Positions 24,327-32,235 are shown, counted from the first letter of the stretch. The stretch: DNA of 38,850 nucleotides from an uncultured Eubacteriales bacterium (GCA_949840345.1 CATKWX010000018.1:1-38850); one strand, 5' to 3'. Numbers and translations are program-made. The notes: generated from the letters alone by a model not told the origin.

Positions 24327-24636
24327 TTTTTAATTCCTCCTTTGTATTCTCTTTATTTACCAATCCCTTTGAGATTTTTTGTAATTCCATAAATATTAAA
24401 AAGTCTATTCCTTGTTTTGCATTTGTTTTTGTGTTAATACCCATATCGTAAAGTCTTACAGCAGTTTTATCTGCTAATTGTTTATTTCCTCCACTGTCTA
24501 AGCGAGGAAAATCTTTTCGATTAAATATATTTCTGGCATTTTTAGTACCTATTCCACGAATTTTTGCATATATTTCTGGTGTTATAGTATCTGGTGCATC
24601 TTCCCAGGTCATTGTAATTTCTTTTTTTACATTCAA
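24310..24636 (-). CDS. Excisionase/HTH-like early phage protein
   Basis: 108 aa, TTG start behind GAGGAG (an ATG at 24612 is the alternative). TPEIYAKIRGIGTKNARNIFNRKDFPRL has the helix-turn-wing look of excisionase or AlpA-type DNA-binding domains, where a short wing (DFPRL) follows the recognition helix. Second gene of the early operon, a usual place for xis-like genes. Similarity is by eye only. Confidence 0.5.
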   Translation of the reverse strand: MNVKKEITMTWEDAPDTITPEIYAKIRGIGTKNARNIFNRKDFPRLDSGGNKQLADKTAVRLYDMGINTKTNAKQGIDFLIFMELQKISKGLVNKENTKEELKNVMLC

Positions 24637-24659
24637 GTTATCATCTCCTCTCTTTCTAT

Positions 24660-24869
24660 TTATGTGTTAGGTTGCGAGCTTTTTATAAATTCATTGGCAT
24701 CTAAATTTAATGCCTTTGCTATCTTAGCAAATTCATCTATTGTTAATTTTCTTCTATCATGCAAAGCAGCATGTAACTGTTGAAAAGGTATTTTTGTTTC
24801 TGCAGATAACCAAGTTTGCGTTTTATCTATTTGTTTAAGATAAATCAATATTTTTCTACCTATAGACAT
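24660..24869 (-). CDS. Cro-like repressor
   Basis: 69 aa XRE helix-turn-helix (QTWLSAETKIPFQQLHAALHDRRKLTIDEFAKIAKALNL). First gene after the leftward early promoter, divergent from the CI-like repressor, with two shared operators between. RBS GGAGG before ATG. Its last codons (TCGCAACCTAACACA) recur inverted 1.2 kb away, beyond the repressor operon. Confidence 0.85.
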   Translation of the reverse strand: MSIGRKILIYLKQIDKTQTWLSAETKIPFQQLHAALHDRRKLTIDEFAKIAKALNLDANEFIKSSQPNT

Positions 24870-24900
24870 ATTCTTGCCTCCTTCCTAATCTTTAGTTTTA

Positions 24901-24919
24901 ATTCAAAGAAATTTTGAAT
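24901..24919. promoter_or_regulatory. Repressor operator O1: ATTCAAA-N5-TTTGAAT
   Basis: A perfect 7-bp inverted repeat with a 5-nt spacer, just downstream of the start site of the leftward early promoter. The identical half-sites and spacing recur at 24973-24991. A bound repressor here would block early transcription. Confidence 0.8.
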
Positions 24920-24927
24920 TTGGTTGT

Positions 24928-24956
24928 ATTTTATTCCAAGATTTTTTGATTGTCAA
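24928..24956 (-). promoter_or_regulatory. Leftward early promoter TTGACA-17-TAAAAT
   Basis: TTGACA at 24956-24951 and TAAAAT at 24933-24928, with exactly 17 nt between them. Transcription would start near 24921, at the edge of the first operator, and read into the Cro-like gene and the early operon. Confidence 0.85.
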
Positions 24957-24972
24957 TAGATTTTTATAAAAA

Positions 24973-24991
24973 ATTCAAAGTTTTTTTGAAT
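24973..24991. promoter_or_regulatory. Repressor operator O2: ATTCAAA-N5-TTTGAAT
   Basis: Same half-sites and spacing as O1, 72 bp away centre to centre. It lies upstream of the -35 of both divergent promoters, so it may mediate autoregulation or looping with O1. Confidence 0.8.
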
Positions 24992-24998
24992 TTTAATA

Positions 24999-25027
24999 TT
25001 TACTTTTCAAAAATATTATGCTATTCT
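24999..25027 (+). promoter_or_regulatory. Candidate repressor promoter TTTACT-17-TATTCT
   Basis: A moderate sigma-A match with 17-nt spacing, 7 bp beyond O2. The start site would be near 25034, just before the repressor's RBS (GTGAGGTGAG). Confidence 0.45.
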
Positions 25028-25047
25028 ATAGATTGTGAGGTGAGTTT

Positions 25048-25374
25048 ATGTATTTAAATTCAAGATTAAAACAAGCAAGAATTGAAAAAAATCTTACTCA
25101 AAAACAACTTGCTGAATTGCTTTCAAAAGAAGGATGCAATATTAGTCATGCAACAATATCAAATTGGGAATTAAATATTAGTCGACCAGATATAGATACA
25201 CTTGCTATAATATGTAAAGTATTAGAAAAAGATGGTAATTACTTTTTCGATTTTAAAAACAATGACACTTCATCTTTGTTAGAAAAAATAGATTTAACTG
25301 GATTTACAAATGAAGAAATAGAACTAATAAAAAAATATATAGATTTTATAAAATCACAAAGAAAGGATATTTAA
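25048..25374 (+). CDS. CI-like prophage repressor
   Basis: 108 aa. XRE helix-turn-helix (LKQARIEKNLTQKQLAELLSKEGCNISHATISNWELNISRPDIDTLAIICKVL), then a short C-terminal helix region (EEIELIKKYIDFI). No RecA-cleavable peptidase domain, so induction probably goes through a separate factor. Divergent from the Cro-like gene and followed 3 nt later by the HIRAN-domain gene. Confidence 0.85.
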   Translation: MYLNSRLKQARIEKNLTQKQLAELLSKEGCNISHATISNWELNISRPDIDTLAIICKVLEKDGNYFFDFKNNDTSSLLEKIDLTGFTNEEIELIKKYIDFIKSQRKDI

Positions 25375-25377
25375 AAT

Positions 25378-25836
25378 ATGGAAAATTTTATTACAAACAA
25401 AAAATATCTTTGGATAAATATCATTTTAATGATTATTACTTATGGAATATGGATAATTGTCTACTTCTGTTTAAAACACAAATATAATAATAGCAATCAA
25501 AATACTGACACTAGAAGTTTCTCATTAAAAGTTGCAGGAGTTACTTTTAAAAATGAAGATGGAACAGATAGACAAAAACTAATATCTAAATTACATATTG
25601 AAGAAGAATTAAAATTATTACCATATATTTATGAAAATAGAGATGCTGTATATGTAAAAACACTTAATGATGAAGTATTAGGCAATATTCCTTCTGAAAA
25701 CACAACAGAAATCTGCAATAAGATAAAAAATAATATAATAGAAAAAGTTACTGTAAAAAAGATTGATAAATTTACAAATGAAAAAAACAAAAATGTTTAT
25801 TATTTAATAATAAATATTTTTGTAAAAAGCAATTAA
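25378..25836 (+). CDS. Membrane-anchored HIRAN-domain protein
   Basis: 152 aa. N-terminal TM segment (about 12-31). The remainder matches the HIRAN pattern (FSLKVAGVTFKNEDGTDRQKLI...EELKLLP...DAVYVKTLNDEVLGNIP), a domain linked to recognition of DNA ends or damaged DNA and common beside prophage repressors. Co-transcribed with the CI-like repressor. Its role in induction is inference. Confidence 0.72.
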   Translation: MENFITNKKYLWINIILMIITYGIWIIVYFCLKHKYNNSNQNTDTRSFSLKVAGVTFKNEDGTDRQKLISKLHIEEELKLLPYIYENRDAVYVKTLNDEVLGNIPSENTTEICNKIKNNIIEKVTVKKIDKFTNEKNKNVYYLIINIFVKSN

Positions 25837-25899
25837 AATTAAAAAGGAAAAATAATGTTATAGACTCGCAACCTAACACATTTATTTTTCCCTCATCTG

Positions 25900-25965
25900 T
25901 AAACACTTTGGAAAGTGATTACTTTTATAATTATATATAAAAGTCCTCCACTTTTCAAGTGTTTA
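25900..25965. other. Long hairpin/cruciform upstream of the integrase
   Basis: Outer arms TAAACACTT..GAAAGTG and CACTTTTCAAGTGTTTA pair over about 16 bp; inside, ACTTTTATA and TATAAAAGT form a perfect 9-bp stem with a 6-nt loop. It sits 35 bp before the integrase start and after the HIRAN gene stop, so it may terminate the repressor operon or limit integrase expression. Confidence 0.65.
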
Positions 25966-26000
25966 TGCAAAATAAATACAAGAAAACTGGAGGTATTTTT

Positions 26001-27386
26001 ATGAAAAAAAGAGCAAATGGAGAAGGAACTATTTATACTACAATACAAAGGAATAAAAGAACAGTCTTTTTAAAAGAAGAATGTACTATATGTAAAAACT
26101 GCACAAGTAAGTGTAATAGAAATAATTTTGAAAGATGCGATAAATGTAAAAATTGCACAGAGTGCTTAAAATATTGTGATAGATATTATTGTTATAAAAC
26201 TACAAAAGCACAAATAACAGTAAAAAGCAAAAGAAAATCTGCAGGAACAGCTAAAAATTGTAGAGAAGCTAAAGAGAAAAAGGAATTAAAATCTAATGAG
26301 TTAAATAAAAAAGCTCTAATAAAAAATGGAGAATTAACATTGTTAGAAACAATGCAGGAACTTGAAAAAGATAAACTTGATAAAACTTTAATATCTCAAA
26401 ATTCTTATAATAGGAATATGGATACTATTAAGAAAATAGAAAATTTTGACATTGCATTTATAGAAATGTATAATTTAACACACGATCATTTTAAAGATTT
26501 TATGGCTTTATTAGTAAAACTAAATACTAGCCAATCTAATTTAGACAAAATCTATGATGAAATACACCAGGCTTGTAAAATTTGTAACAAATTAGATATT
26601 TTTGAAGACATCACCAGGAATACTTTTATTAGTAATGTAGATTGCAAAGAAGTTCAAGCATTTACTATAGATGAAGAAAAATTACTTTTAAACTACATTA
26701 ACAAAAATGAAAGTACACTTGTTAATCCTGAAAAGTGCGATATTGATTCTATTACTGTAAAAAACATTATTAAGCTTTTACTTGCAACATCTATGAGAAT
26801 TGGCGAATTGTGTTCATTAGACAAAAACGATGATATAGATAGAAAACTTAAAAAATTTATTGTAAGACATACTATTACTAAAAATTTAGATAAGCATAGC
26901 GTAATAGGAGAAACGACCAAAACCGGTAGAAAGAAAAAGCAAAGTGGTGGTAAGGATATTAGATTTATTCCTTTTGATGTTTTATTTGATGAAATCGAAG
27001 TAGAATCAATTTTAGATGAGCAAATAGAACATTCAACAAATAACCTTTTGTTTTCTACAAAAGATGGTAAGTTAATAGAGCATTCATCATTCAATGTTAT
27101 TTTTAAAAGAATTTGTAAAGAAGCAGGAATAACAAAAGATTGTAATGTTCACATGACAAAACATACAGGAGTAACAAGAATGATAGAGTCAGGTATGGAC
27201 ATATATGCTATATCTAAAGTTGTTGGTACATCTGTAAGAGTTCTTACAAAAACTTATGCTCATATACTAGATGATTTTGTTGATAGGGAAATTAAAAAAT
27301 CTAAAAAGAATAGACAAGAAAACAATTTAAGCCTAACAGAAAAAGCATCTAATTGTAAAATAATATCTTTTGCTGCATACAAATAA
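26001..27386 (+). CDS. int: Tyrosine integrase with a Cys-rich N-terminal insert
   Basis: 461 aa from ATG 26001 (CTGGAGG upstream). N-terminal arm-DNA-binding strand (ANGEGTIYTT), then a Cys-rich stretch (about 24-66) containing CxxCxxCxxxC and CxxCxxCxxC arrays like zinc or Fe-S ligands, then a SAM-like core-binding domain. In the catalytic domain, SMRIGELCSL holds the first Arg and KTYAHI the nucleophile Tyr. The HxxR box reads HMTK (Arg to Lys), and the usual GH before the Tyr region reads GT. It sits directly beside attR, as expected for tRNA-targeted integrases. It may be impaired or may be a variant subfamily. Confidence 0.88.
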   Translation: MKKRANGEGTIYTTIQRNKRTVFLKEECTICKNCTSKCNRNNFERCDKCKNCTECLKYCDRYYCYKTTKAQITVKSKRKSAGTAKNCREAKEKKELKSNELNKKALIKNGELTLLETMQELEKDKLDKTLISQNSYNRNMDTIKKIENFDIAFIEMYNLTHDHFKDFMALLVKLNTSQSNLDKIYDEIHQACKICNKLDIFEDITRNTFISNVDCKEVQAFTIDEEKLLLNYINKNESTLVNPEKCDIDSITVKNIIKLLLATSMRIGELCSLDKNDDIDRKLKKFIVRHTITKNLDKHSVIGETTKTGRKKKQSGGKDIRFIPFDVLFDEIEVESILDEQIEHSTNNLLFSTKDGKLIEHSSFNVIFKRICKEAGITKDCNVHMTKHTGVTRMIESGMDIYAISKVVGTSVRVLTKTYAHILDDFVDREIKKSKKNRQENNLSLTEKASNCKIISFAAYK

Positions 27387-27463
27387 TTGCATACAAATTG
27401 CATACAAAAAATTAAACAATGTCTATAAGTATTGAAAAATAAACATATTTCTCGTAAAAACTT

Positions 27464-27479
27464 CGGGTGGCGCCTCCAA
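27464..27479 (+). other. attR core: 3' end of tRNA-Cys
   Basis: CGGGTGGCGCCTCCAA equals the 3' TPsiC-acceptor end of bacterial tRNA-Cys (..AAATCCGGGTGGCGCCTCCA). No tRNA body precedes it; phage DNA does. The intact tRNA-Cys should lie at the other prophage end, left of this window. The integrase ends 77 bp away. A strong terminator follows, as after a real tRNA gene. Confidence 0.75.
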
Positions 27480-27521
27480 TGCAAAAAACAACTCTTTTGA
27501 GTTGTTTTTTTGTATTGGAGC
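27473..27521. terminator. Terminator following the tRNA-Cys remnant
   Basis: AAAAAACAACTC and GAGTTGTTTTTT pair perfectly around TTTT. The stem extends outward with CTCCAAT/ATTGGAG, with a T run on the plus strand. Probably the original terminator of the tRNA-Cys gene. Confidence 0.85.
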
Positions 27522-27554
27522 GAATTAAAATGGAGGATTTGAAAAGGAGGATAA

Positions 27555-27579
27555 AAAAATAGCCCAGTGGGCTATTTTT
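27555..27579. terminator. Second intrinsic terminator
   Basis: AAAAATAGCCC and GGGCTATTTTT pair perfectly around a 3-nt loop; it works on either strand. It lies between the two tRNA-Cys 3' fragments. Confidence 0.8.
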
Positions 27580-27599
27580 CCGACGCGGCTCGCCAAATC

Positions 27600-27615
27600 C
27601 GGGTGGCGCCTCCAA
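27600..27615 (+). other. Second tRNA-Cys 3'-end fragment (relic att site)
   Basis: The same 16 bp as at 27464. Here the match to tRNA-Cys extends 4 bases further upstream (AAAT before CCGGG...). The preceding bases (GACGCGGCTCGCC) do not form a tRNA. Two 3' fragments 136 bp apart suggest serial integrations or an older element at the same tRNA. Confidence 0.6.
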
Positions 27616-27616
27616 A

Positions 27617-27728
27617 CTCGCTTAACGCGAGAGTTAAGAGTTAAGAGATAAGAGTGAATAGTTAATAGTATAAAAATAAGTTAAGGGTATCCCCTAAAAG
27701 CGAGTTTGTACTATTAACTATTCACTCT
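27617..27728. repeat. Inverted-repeat intergenic element
   Basis: A perfect 20-bp inverted repeat (27651-27670 and 27709-27728; GAATAGTTAATAG core), preceded by a small CTCGC/GCGAG hairpin at 27617-27631. The stretch 27387-27889 has no gene I can support: it holds att fragments, two terminators, this element and the candidate small RNA. Confidence 0.7.
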
Positions 27729-27765
27729 TCATTCTTCACTATTCATTAAATTTTTATAAAAACTA

Positions 27766-27794
27766 TTGCTTTTTCTTTTGAAGATCTGTATAAT
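27766..27794 (+). promoter_or_regulatory. Sigma-A promoter TTGCTT-17-TATAAT
   Basis: TTGCTT at 27766-27771 and a perfect TATAAT at 27789-27794, 17 nt apart. It faces the 3' end of the convergent DUF3800 gene, with a structured stretch and T run ahead but no plus-strand ORF. Confidence 0.65.
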
Positions 27795-27800
27795 TAATTT

Positions 27801-27898
27801 AACAATTACATATTATAGTTAATAATTCCCCTGTCGATTCGAAGCTTTACGTTTAGTGCGTAAAAGGTATATGTAGATGAGATGGGGGATTATTGTTT
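27801..27898 (+). ncRNA. Candidate small RNA with closing stem and terminator
   Basis: About 98 nt between a good promoter and a T6 run. Outer stem AATAATTCCCC / GGGGGATTATT, inner stem TTTACG / CGTAAA. No ORF. Its 3' end overlaps the last 9 nt of the convergent DUF3800 gene. It could alternatively be just that gene's terminator read in reverse, but the promoter argues for an independent RNA. Confidence 0.45.
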
Positions 27899-28726
27899 TT
27901 TGGTAAGTTTACTATAATATGTAGAATTACTTGGTATAAACTTCCAGTGTCTATATGGAATAGTCCAAGTATTCCAATCATGTATACCAGTTGATACACC
28001 GATATTAAAATTAGGATGAATTTCTCTAATTTTTCCTAATATATGTTTATATAGTTTTTCTTTAGCAATTGTTTTTTTACCTCTTCTATTGCTGTTAGGT
28101 AATTTTTCTTTATGAAAATTATTTAATCTAAAATTAATTGAACCTAATATTATGTCCATACACTGTAATATAACGTGATTATGAGAAACTACTTCAGCTA
28201 TATTTTCTTTTTCTATATGAATTTTATTATCTTTAAATATATTTACATTATTTAATCCATATACAAAATCTATAAAAGTATTATTTCTATTTGGAGTATT
28301 AGGCAATTTATCAAAGTAAAATCTAATATTAAGTTCCTTATCTCTTTCAGGATTACTGTTTTCAAATCCAAAAGCCCACTTTACAAATTGATAGTAAAGT
28401 AAATAATATTCGTTATCTATTTGATTATCTGTTAAATTATTAGCAATATAACAAACAGGCTTAAACATAATTCTAATTTTTATATTATTAGTTTTTATAT
28501 ATTTAAAGAATAAATCTATCATCTCTATGTATTTATCTAAATAACTTTCAGTAACCTTAGACCATTTTATTTCTCCAAATAAATTAAGTTCTTCTTTCTT
28601 TTTATTTAAAATTGTATTGAACTCATTAATTTGCTTTGAATTTACTATAGCACCACCATAAAAATTCCCAAAATATTTTCCCTTTTTAGCAGATTCGTCA
28701 CAGTACACAATATATTCTTCTTTCAA
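27890..28726 (-). CDS. DUF3800 family protein (RNase H-like fold)
   Basis: 278 aa. The N-terminus YIVYCDESAKKGKYF carries the Asp-Glu-Ser motif of DUF3800, and the GGAIV strand and RFYFDKLPNTPNR follow. The family is an RNase H-fold group often found in defence islands and next to integrated elements; the biochemical role is not settled. TTG start behind GAGGTG. It lies just outside the prophage attR, so it may be a remnant of the neighbouring mobile region. Confidence 0.75.
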   Translation of the reverse strand: MKEEYIVYCDESAKKGKYFGNFYGGAIVNSKQINEFNTILNKKKEELNLFGEIKWSKVTESYLDKYIEMIDLFFKYIKTNNIKIRIMFKPVCYIANNLTDNQIDNEYYLLYYQFVKWAFGFENSNPERDKELNIRFYFDKLPNTPNRNNTFIDFVYGLNNVNIFKDNKIHIEKENIAEVVSHNHVILQCMDIILGSINFRLNNFHKEKLPNSNRRGKKTIAKEKLYKHILGKIREIHPNFNIGVSTGIHDWNTWTIPYRHWKFIPSNSTYYSKLTKKQ

Positions 28727-29001
28727 TTATTTCACCTCTATATTTTAAAAGTAAATATATTGTAGCATATTAAAATAAATTATACAATAAATGTACGAAA
28801 AAATGTTCTTTATATTATCTGCTAAAATTACAAAAATTTGTTTCGTTCGCTTGTATTTTTCCAATAAATGTTATATAGTTATTTATAAAATGAGATAAGC
28901 AGAGTGTGTTGCCACCTTTGACAACTTGTTTATACACATTTTTAGGAAAAGTCAAATAATTCAAGTCAATTGTTAAAAATATTGAATAGGAGCGTTATAT
29001 C
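28727..29001. other. Intergenic region, no gene seen
   Basis: 275 bp between divergent genes, very AT-rich. TTGACA at 28918-28923 is a possible -35 for the Nudix gene, but no convincing -10 lies 17 nt on. RBS AGGAG precedes the Nudix ATG. Nothing else recognised. Confidence 0.4.
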
Positions 29002-29478
29002 ATGAAAAATAATAAAATTGAGACTTATGATGTTTATAATAATAAATATACAGCAGATATAAATAATTTAGACTTATCTGTACACATTTATGGAATTGCA
29101 ATTGAAAACGAAAAAATATTGATTTCACCACAGTATGATGGGTATGATTTTCCTGGTGGTACTGCTGAAAAGGGAGAAAACCATATTCAAACACTAATAC
29201 GTGAATTTAAAGAAGAAACAGGATATATAGTGCAACCAATTAAATTACTAAATGTATATACATCTTTTTTTCATCACCGAAAAACAAATAAAGATTACCA
29301 AAGTTACTTAATTTATTATTTAGTTAAAATCGTTAATGGAGAAATTTCAAGTGAGGGTTTTGATGAAGATGAAAAAGAATATGCTAAAACTGCAAAATGG
29401 ATTAATATTAGTGAACTAAAAAATATGAGACATGCTAGTAGTATAAATATAGCAGATGATATTTTAAGTTTAATTTAA
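29002..29478 (+). CDS. Nudix hydrolase
   Basis: 158 aa. A perfect Nudix box, G-x5-E-x7-REFKEETGY, begins at GGTAEKGE (about 53) and holds the Mg-binding glutamates. Known family reaction: hydrolysis of nucleoside diphosphates linked to another moiety; the substrate cannot be read from sequence. Upstream of a P-loop kinase in the same direction. Confidence 0.9.
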   Translation: MKNNKIETYDVYNNKYTADINNLDLSVHIYGIAIENEKILISPQYDGYDFPGGTAEKGENHIQTLIREFKEETGYIVQPIKLLNVYTSFFHHRKTNKDYQSYLIYYLVKIVNGEISSEGFDEDEKEYAKTAKWINISELKNMRHASSINIADDILSLI

Positions 29479-29602
29479 TGTATCCAATAACATTTACAAT
29501 TGCTGTTTATTAAAAAGCTCGAAATATTGAATTCTGTTATAAGTCTTCCTGACTTAAATCAAGATTTATAACATGAAAGTACATATAGAAAGGTTTTTAT
29601 AT

Positions 29603-30190
29603 ATGAATAAGTTGATAATAATTACTGGAATAAGTGGAACTGGAAAAACTGCACTTGCAGATATGCTATATAATAAAATCGATAGTAGCACTAAAATATC
29701 GTATGATAAATTAGGCGAGAATATATACGATATTGTGGGTTTTAAAAATAGTACTGAAAAGAAATCTTTACGTTTTCTAGTTGTAGAATTATACAAAAAC
29801 TTAATAGAAGAATGTATGAAAAGAAAAGATAAAGTGATAATTCTAGAAAAGCCATTTAAAGCTGAATGGAAGAATTTTTTCGAGAGACTAGCTAGGCAAT
29901 ATAATTATGAAATATATACAATTAATATGTTTGCAGAAAATTTTGATATTATTTGGAGAAGATTATTAAAAAGGGAAGCTTCTAAAAAGGATAGGCACCC
30001 AGCTCATTATTTAAATTGCTATAATTTAAAAGATATAGAAAACTATGAACTATATTTTGAATATGAATATGATGTTTTAAAAAAAGAATATGATAATTTG
30101 ATTTCAAACAATATAAATCTAGGAAAAGTTATACAAGTAGAAGATATAGAAAAATTAGATATATCTAAGCTTATAAATCAAATAATGTAA
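29603..30190 (+). CDS. P-loop nucleoside/nucleotide kinase-like protein
   Basis: 195 aa from ATG 29603 (AGAAAGG upstream; an ATG at 29573 is less likely). Walker A GISGTGKT (about 8-15). The middle has VIILEKPFKAEW and the arginine-rich lid-like IWRRLLKREASKKDRHPAHY, as in small P-loop kinases and AAA_33 proteins. Substrate unknown. A 7-bp stem (GTTATAA / TTATAAC) just upstream could affect its translation. Confidence 0.75.
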   Translation: MNKLIIITGISGTGKTALADMLYNKIDSSTKISYDKLGENIYDIVGFKNSTEKKSLRFLVVELYKNLIEECMKRKDKVIILEKPFKAEWKNFFERLARQYNYEIYTINMFAENFDIIWRRLLKREASKKDRHPAHYLNCYNLKDIENYELYFEYEYDVLKKEYDNLISNNINLGKVIQVEDIEKLDISKLINQIM

Positions 30191-30207
30191 ACAGGTGTAT
30201 AAAAATT

Positions 30208-31126
30208 ATGGAAGATATTGAAAGATATAAACATTTAAATAAATTCTTAAAAAACAAGTTTAAGGAAAGAACTTTAAAGATATGTATTGATGGAGGATTT
30301 AGTTGTCCTAATAGGGATGGAAAAGTAGGAACTGGTCGGTTGTATTTTTTGTAGTGAAAAAGGTTCTGGTGAGCATATCAATTCAGCTAAAAGTATCTCT
30401 AATCAAGTTAAAAATTATTTTGATAGCTATAAAGCAAAAAGAGCTAATAAATTTATTGCGTATTTTCAAAATTTTACAAATACCTATGACTCTATAGAAA
30501 ATTTAAAGCAAAAATATGACTCTGCTTTAATTGACGATAGAATTGTTGCTTTAGCAATTGCTACAAGACCAGACTGTATAAATGAAGATATTGCAAAGCT
30601 TTTAAAAAGTTATTCTAGTAAATACTATGTGTGGGTAGAACTCGGGCTTCAAACTTCAAATGACAGCATAGGAAACTTAATAAATAGAGGATATGAAAGC
30701 AAAGAATTTTCCAAAGCTGTTAGCATTTTGAATAAGTATAATATTGATGTTGTAACACATATTATGGTTGGATTACCCAATGAAACAAAGCAAGATTTAA
30801 TAAATACTGTTGAATTTCTAAATAAACACAATATTCAAGGATTAAAAATTCATTCTTGTTATGTTATAAAAAATACAGTTCTTGCAAGTATGTATGAGAG
30901 TGGTAATTATACTCCTATTTCTTTAGAATATTACCTAGATAGTGTTGCTTATATATTAACACACATAAGTCCTAATATAGTAATTCATAGAGTTTCTGGA
31001 GATGCACCAAAAGACCTACTTCTAGCACCTGAGTGGAACTTACATAAAAAATGGATTATTAATGGGTTAGATAAATTATTAAGGGATAAAAACCTATTTC
31101 AGGGTATGGAATATAAAATATCATAA
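30208..31126 (+). CDS. Radical SAM protein of the TIGR01212/YhcC family, joined across one CGG
   Basis: 305 aa if the C at 30337 is skipped (43 codons, then GGT and 261 more), the usual length of this family. The N-terminus has TLKICIDGGFSCPNRDGKVGTG; conventional reading then gives RLYFL-stop, a 47-codon dead end. Skipping C gives GGCIFCSEKGSGEH, the family's conserved segment containing the radical-SAM cluster cysteines. The C-terminal part has WVELGLQTSND, HIMVGLPNET and VIHRVSGDAPKDLLLAPEW, all signature stretches. The family's substrate is not settled. Starts 17 nt after the kinase gene. Confidence 0.88.
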
Positions 31127-31143
31127 AAATGTCTTAAGAAATG

Positions 31144-31175
31144 TGTAGGGAACGACGTTGGTCTGTTCCCTACAA
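31144..31175. repeat. Dispersed palindromic repeat, copy 1
   Basis: GGGAAC-GAC-GTTG-GTC-T-GTTCCC (31148-31170) forms a hairpin with one bulged T, flanked by TGTAGGG and CCCTACA. It shares the GAC-N4-GTC-T core with copies at 32789, 33783, 33847 and 38698. It lies between the convergent radical SAM and dehydrogenase genes. Confidence 0.75.
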
Positions 31176-31224
31176 CAATATTGCCTTTAAACGAAGCGCC
31201 CATAAAATGCATATTAATAATTTA

Positions 31225-32208
31225 TTATAATTCATTTTCGCAAGCTTGTCCGTTCATTACTTTTGTTATGTTTTCTAATGTATCACTTGCTATTTTGTTT
31301 ATTGCTTCTTGTGTAAAGAAGGCTTGGTGTGATGTAATAAGTACATTTGGCATAGATAGTAATAATGATAAATCTACATCTCTTTTGTATTCGTTTGATA
31401 AATCTCTTAAGAAATAGTCTGCTTCATCTTCATATACATCTAATCCAACACCACCAATTTTACCTGTTTCTAATTCGTTTATTAAATCATCTGTATTTAT
31501 TAATTTTCCTCTACTACAGTTTATTATGATTACTCCATCTTTCATTTTGTCTATTGATTGTTTATTTATTATCTTTTCTGTTTCTTCTGTTAGAGGACAA
31601 TGTAAAGAAATTATATCTGATTTTTCGTACAATTCATCTAATGTTACATATTTAAAGCCTAGCTCTTTTTCAGCATTTTCGTCTTTAAATAAATCGTAAG
31701 CAATTACATTTGCTCCAAATCCATTCATTATCTCTATAAATACTTTTCCAATTTTTCCTGTTCCTATTACTCCAACTGTTTTCCCGTGGATATCAAATCC
31801 AAGTAATCCATCTATTGAGAAATTATATTTTTTTGTACGTTGATATGATTTATATATCTTTCTATTTATGTTTAATAGTAATGCAACTGCATGTTCTGCC
31901 ACTGAATATGGTGAGTATTGTGGCACTCTAACTACTCTTAAATTTCCCTTGTCTGCTAAGCTTACATTGTTAAATCCTGCACATCTTAAGGCAACACATT
32001 TTACTCCATTTTCTTCTAATATTTTCAATGCCAATGCATCTGCATTATCGTTTACAAATATACATACTACATCGTATCCTTTTGCTAATAAAGCTGTTTC
32101 AGCATTTAATTTTGATTCAAAATATGTTATATCATATCCATATTTTTCATTATATTTATTAAACACTTTCTTATCGTATTCTTTTGTATCAAAAAATGCT
32201 ATTTTCAT
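31225..32208 (-). CDS. ldhA: D-lactate dehydrogenase-type 2-hydroxyacid dehydrogenase
   Basis: 327 aa from ATG 32208 (AAAGGAGGAATAG upstream); an upstream extension lies in repeat-like DNA and is not coding. VGVIGTGKIGKVF (about 147-159) is the NAD-binding Rossmann motif. The catalytic Arg is in NCSRG, and the His in the C-terminal ITSHQAF. Known reaction of close relatives: pyruvate to D-lactate with NADH, a fermentation step. Other 2-hydroxyacid substrates are possible. Confidence 0.9.
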   Translation of the reverse strand: MKIAFFDTKEYDKKVFNKYNEKYGYDITYFESKLNAETALLAKGYDVVCIFVNDNADALALKILEENGVKCVALRCAGFNNVSLADKGNLRVVRVPQYSPYSVAEHAVALLLNINRKIYKSYQRTKKYNFSIDGLLGFDIHGKTVGVIGTGKIGKVFIEIMNGFGANVIAYDLFKDENAEKELGFKYVTLDELYEKSDIISLHCPLTEETEKIINKQSIDKMKDGVIIINCSRGKLINTDDLINELETGKIGGVGLDVYEDEADYFLRDLSNEYKRDVDLSLLLSMPNVLITSHQAFFTQEAINKIASDTLENITKVMNGQACENEL

Positions 32209-32235
32209 TGCTATTCCTCCTTTAGATTTTGAAGA

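Larger units (their letters stand above)
24662..25881. repeat. 17-bp inverted repeat flanking the immunity region
   Basis: The same 17-bp sequence (CTCGCAACCTAACACAT) lies at 25865-25881 on the plus strand and at 24678-24662 on the minus strand, where it is the end of the Cro-like gene. The copies enclose the Cro-like gene, operators, repressor and HIRAN gene in inverted orientation. Confidence 0.75.

Noticed and set aside
27412..27615. Minus-strand open frames across the att region
   Set aside because: They consist of tRNA fragments and terminators and have no RBS.
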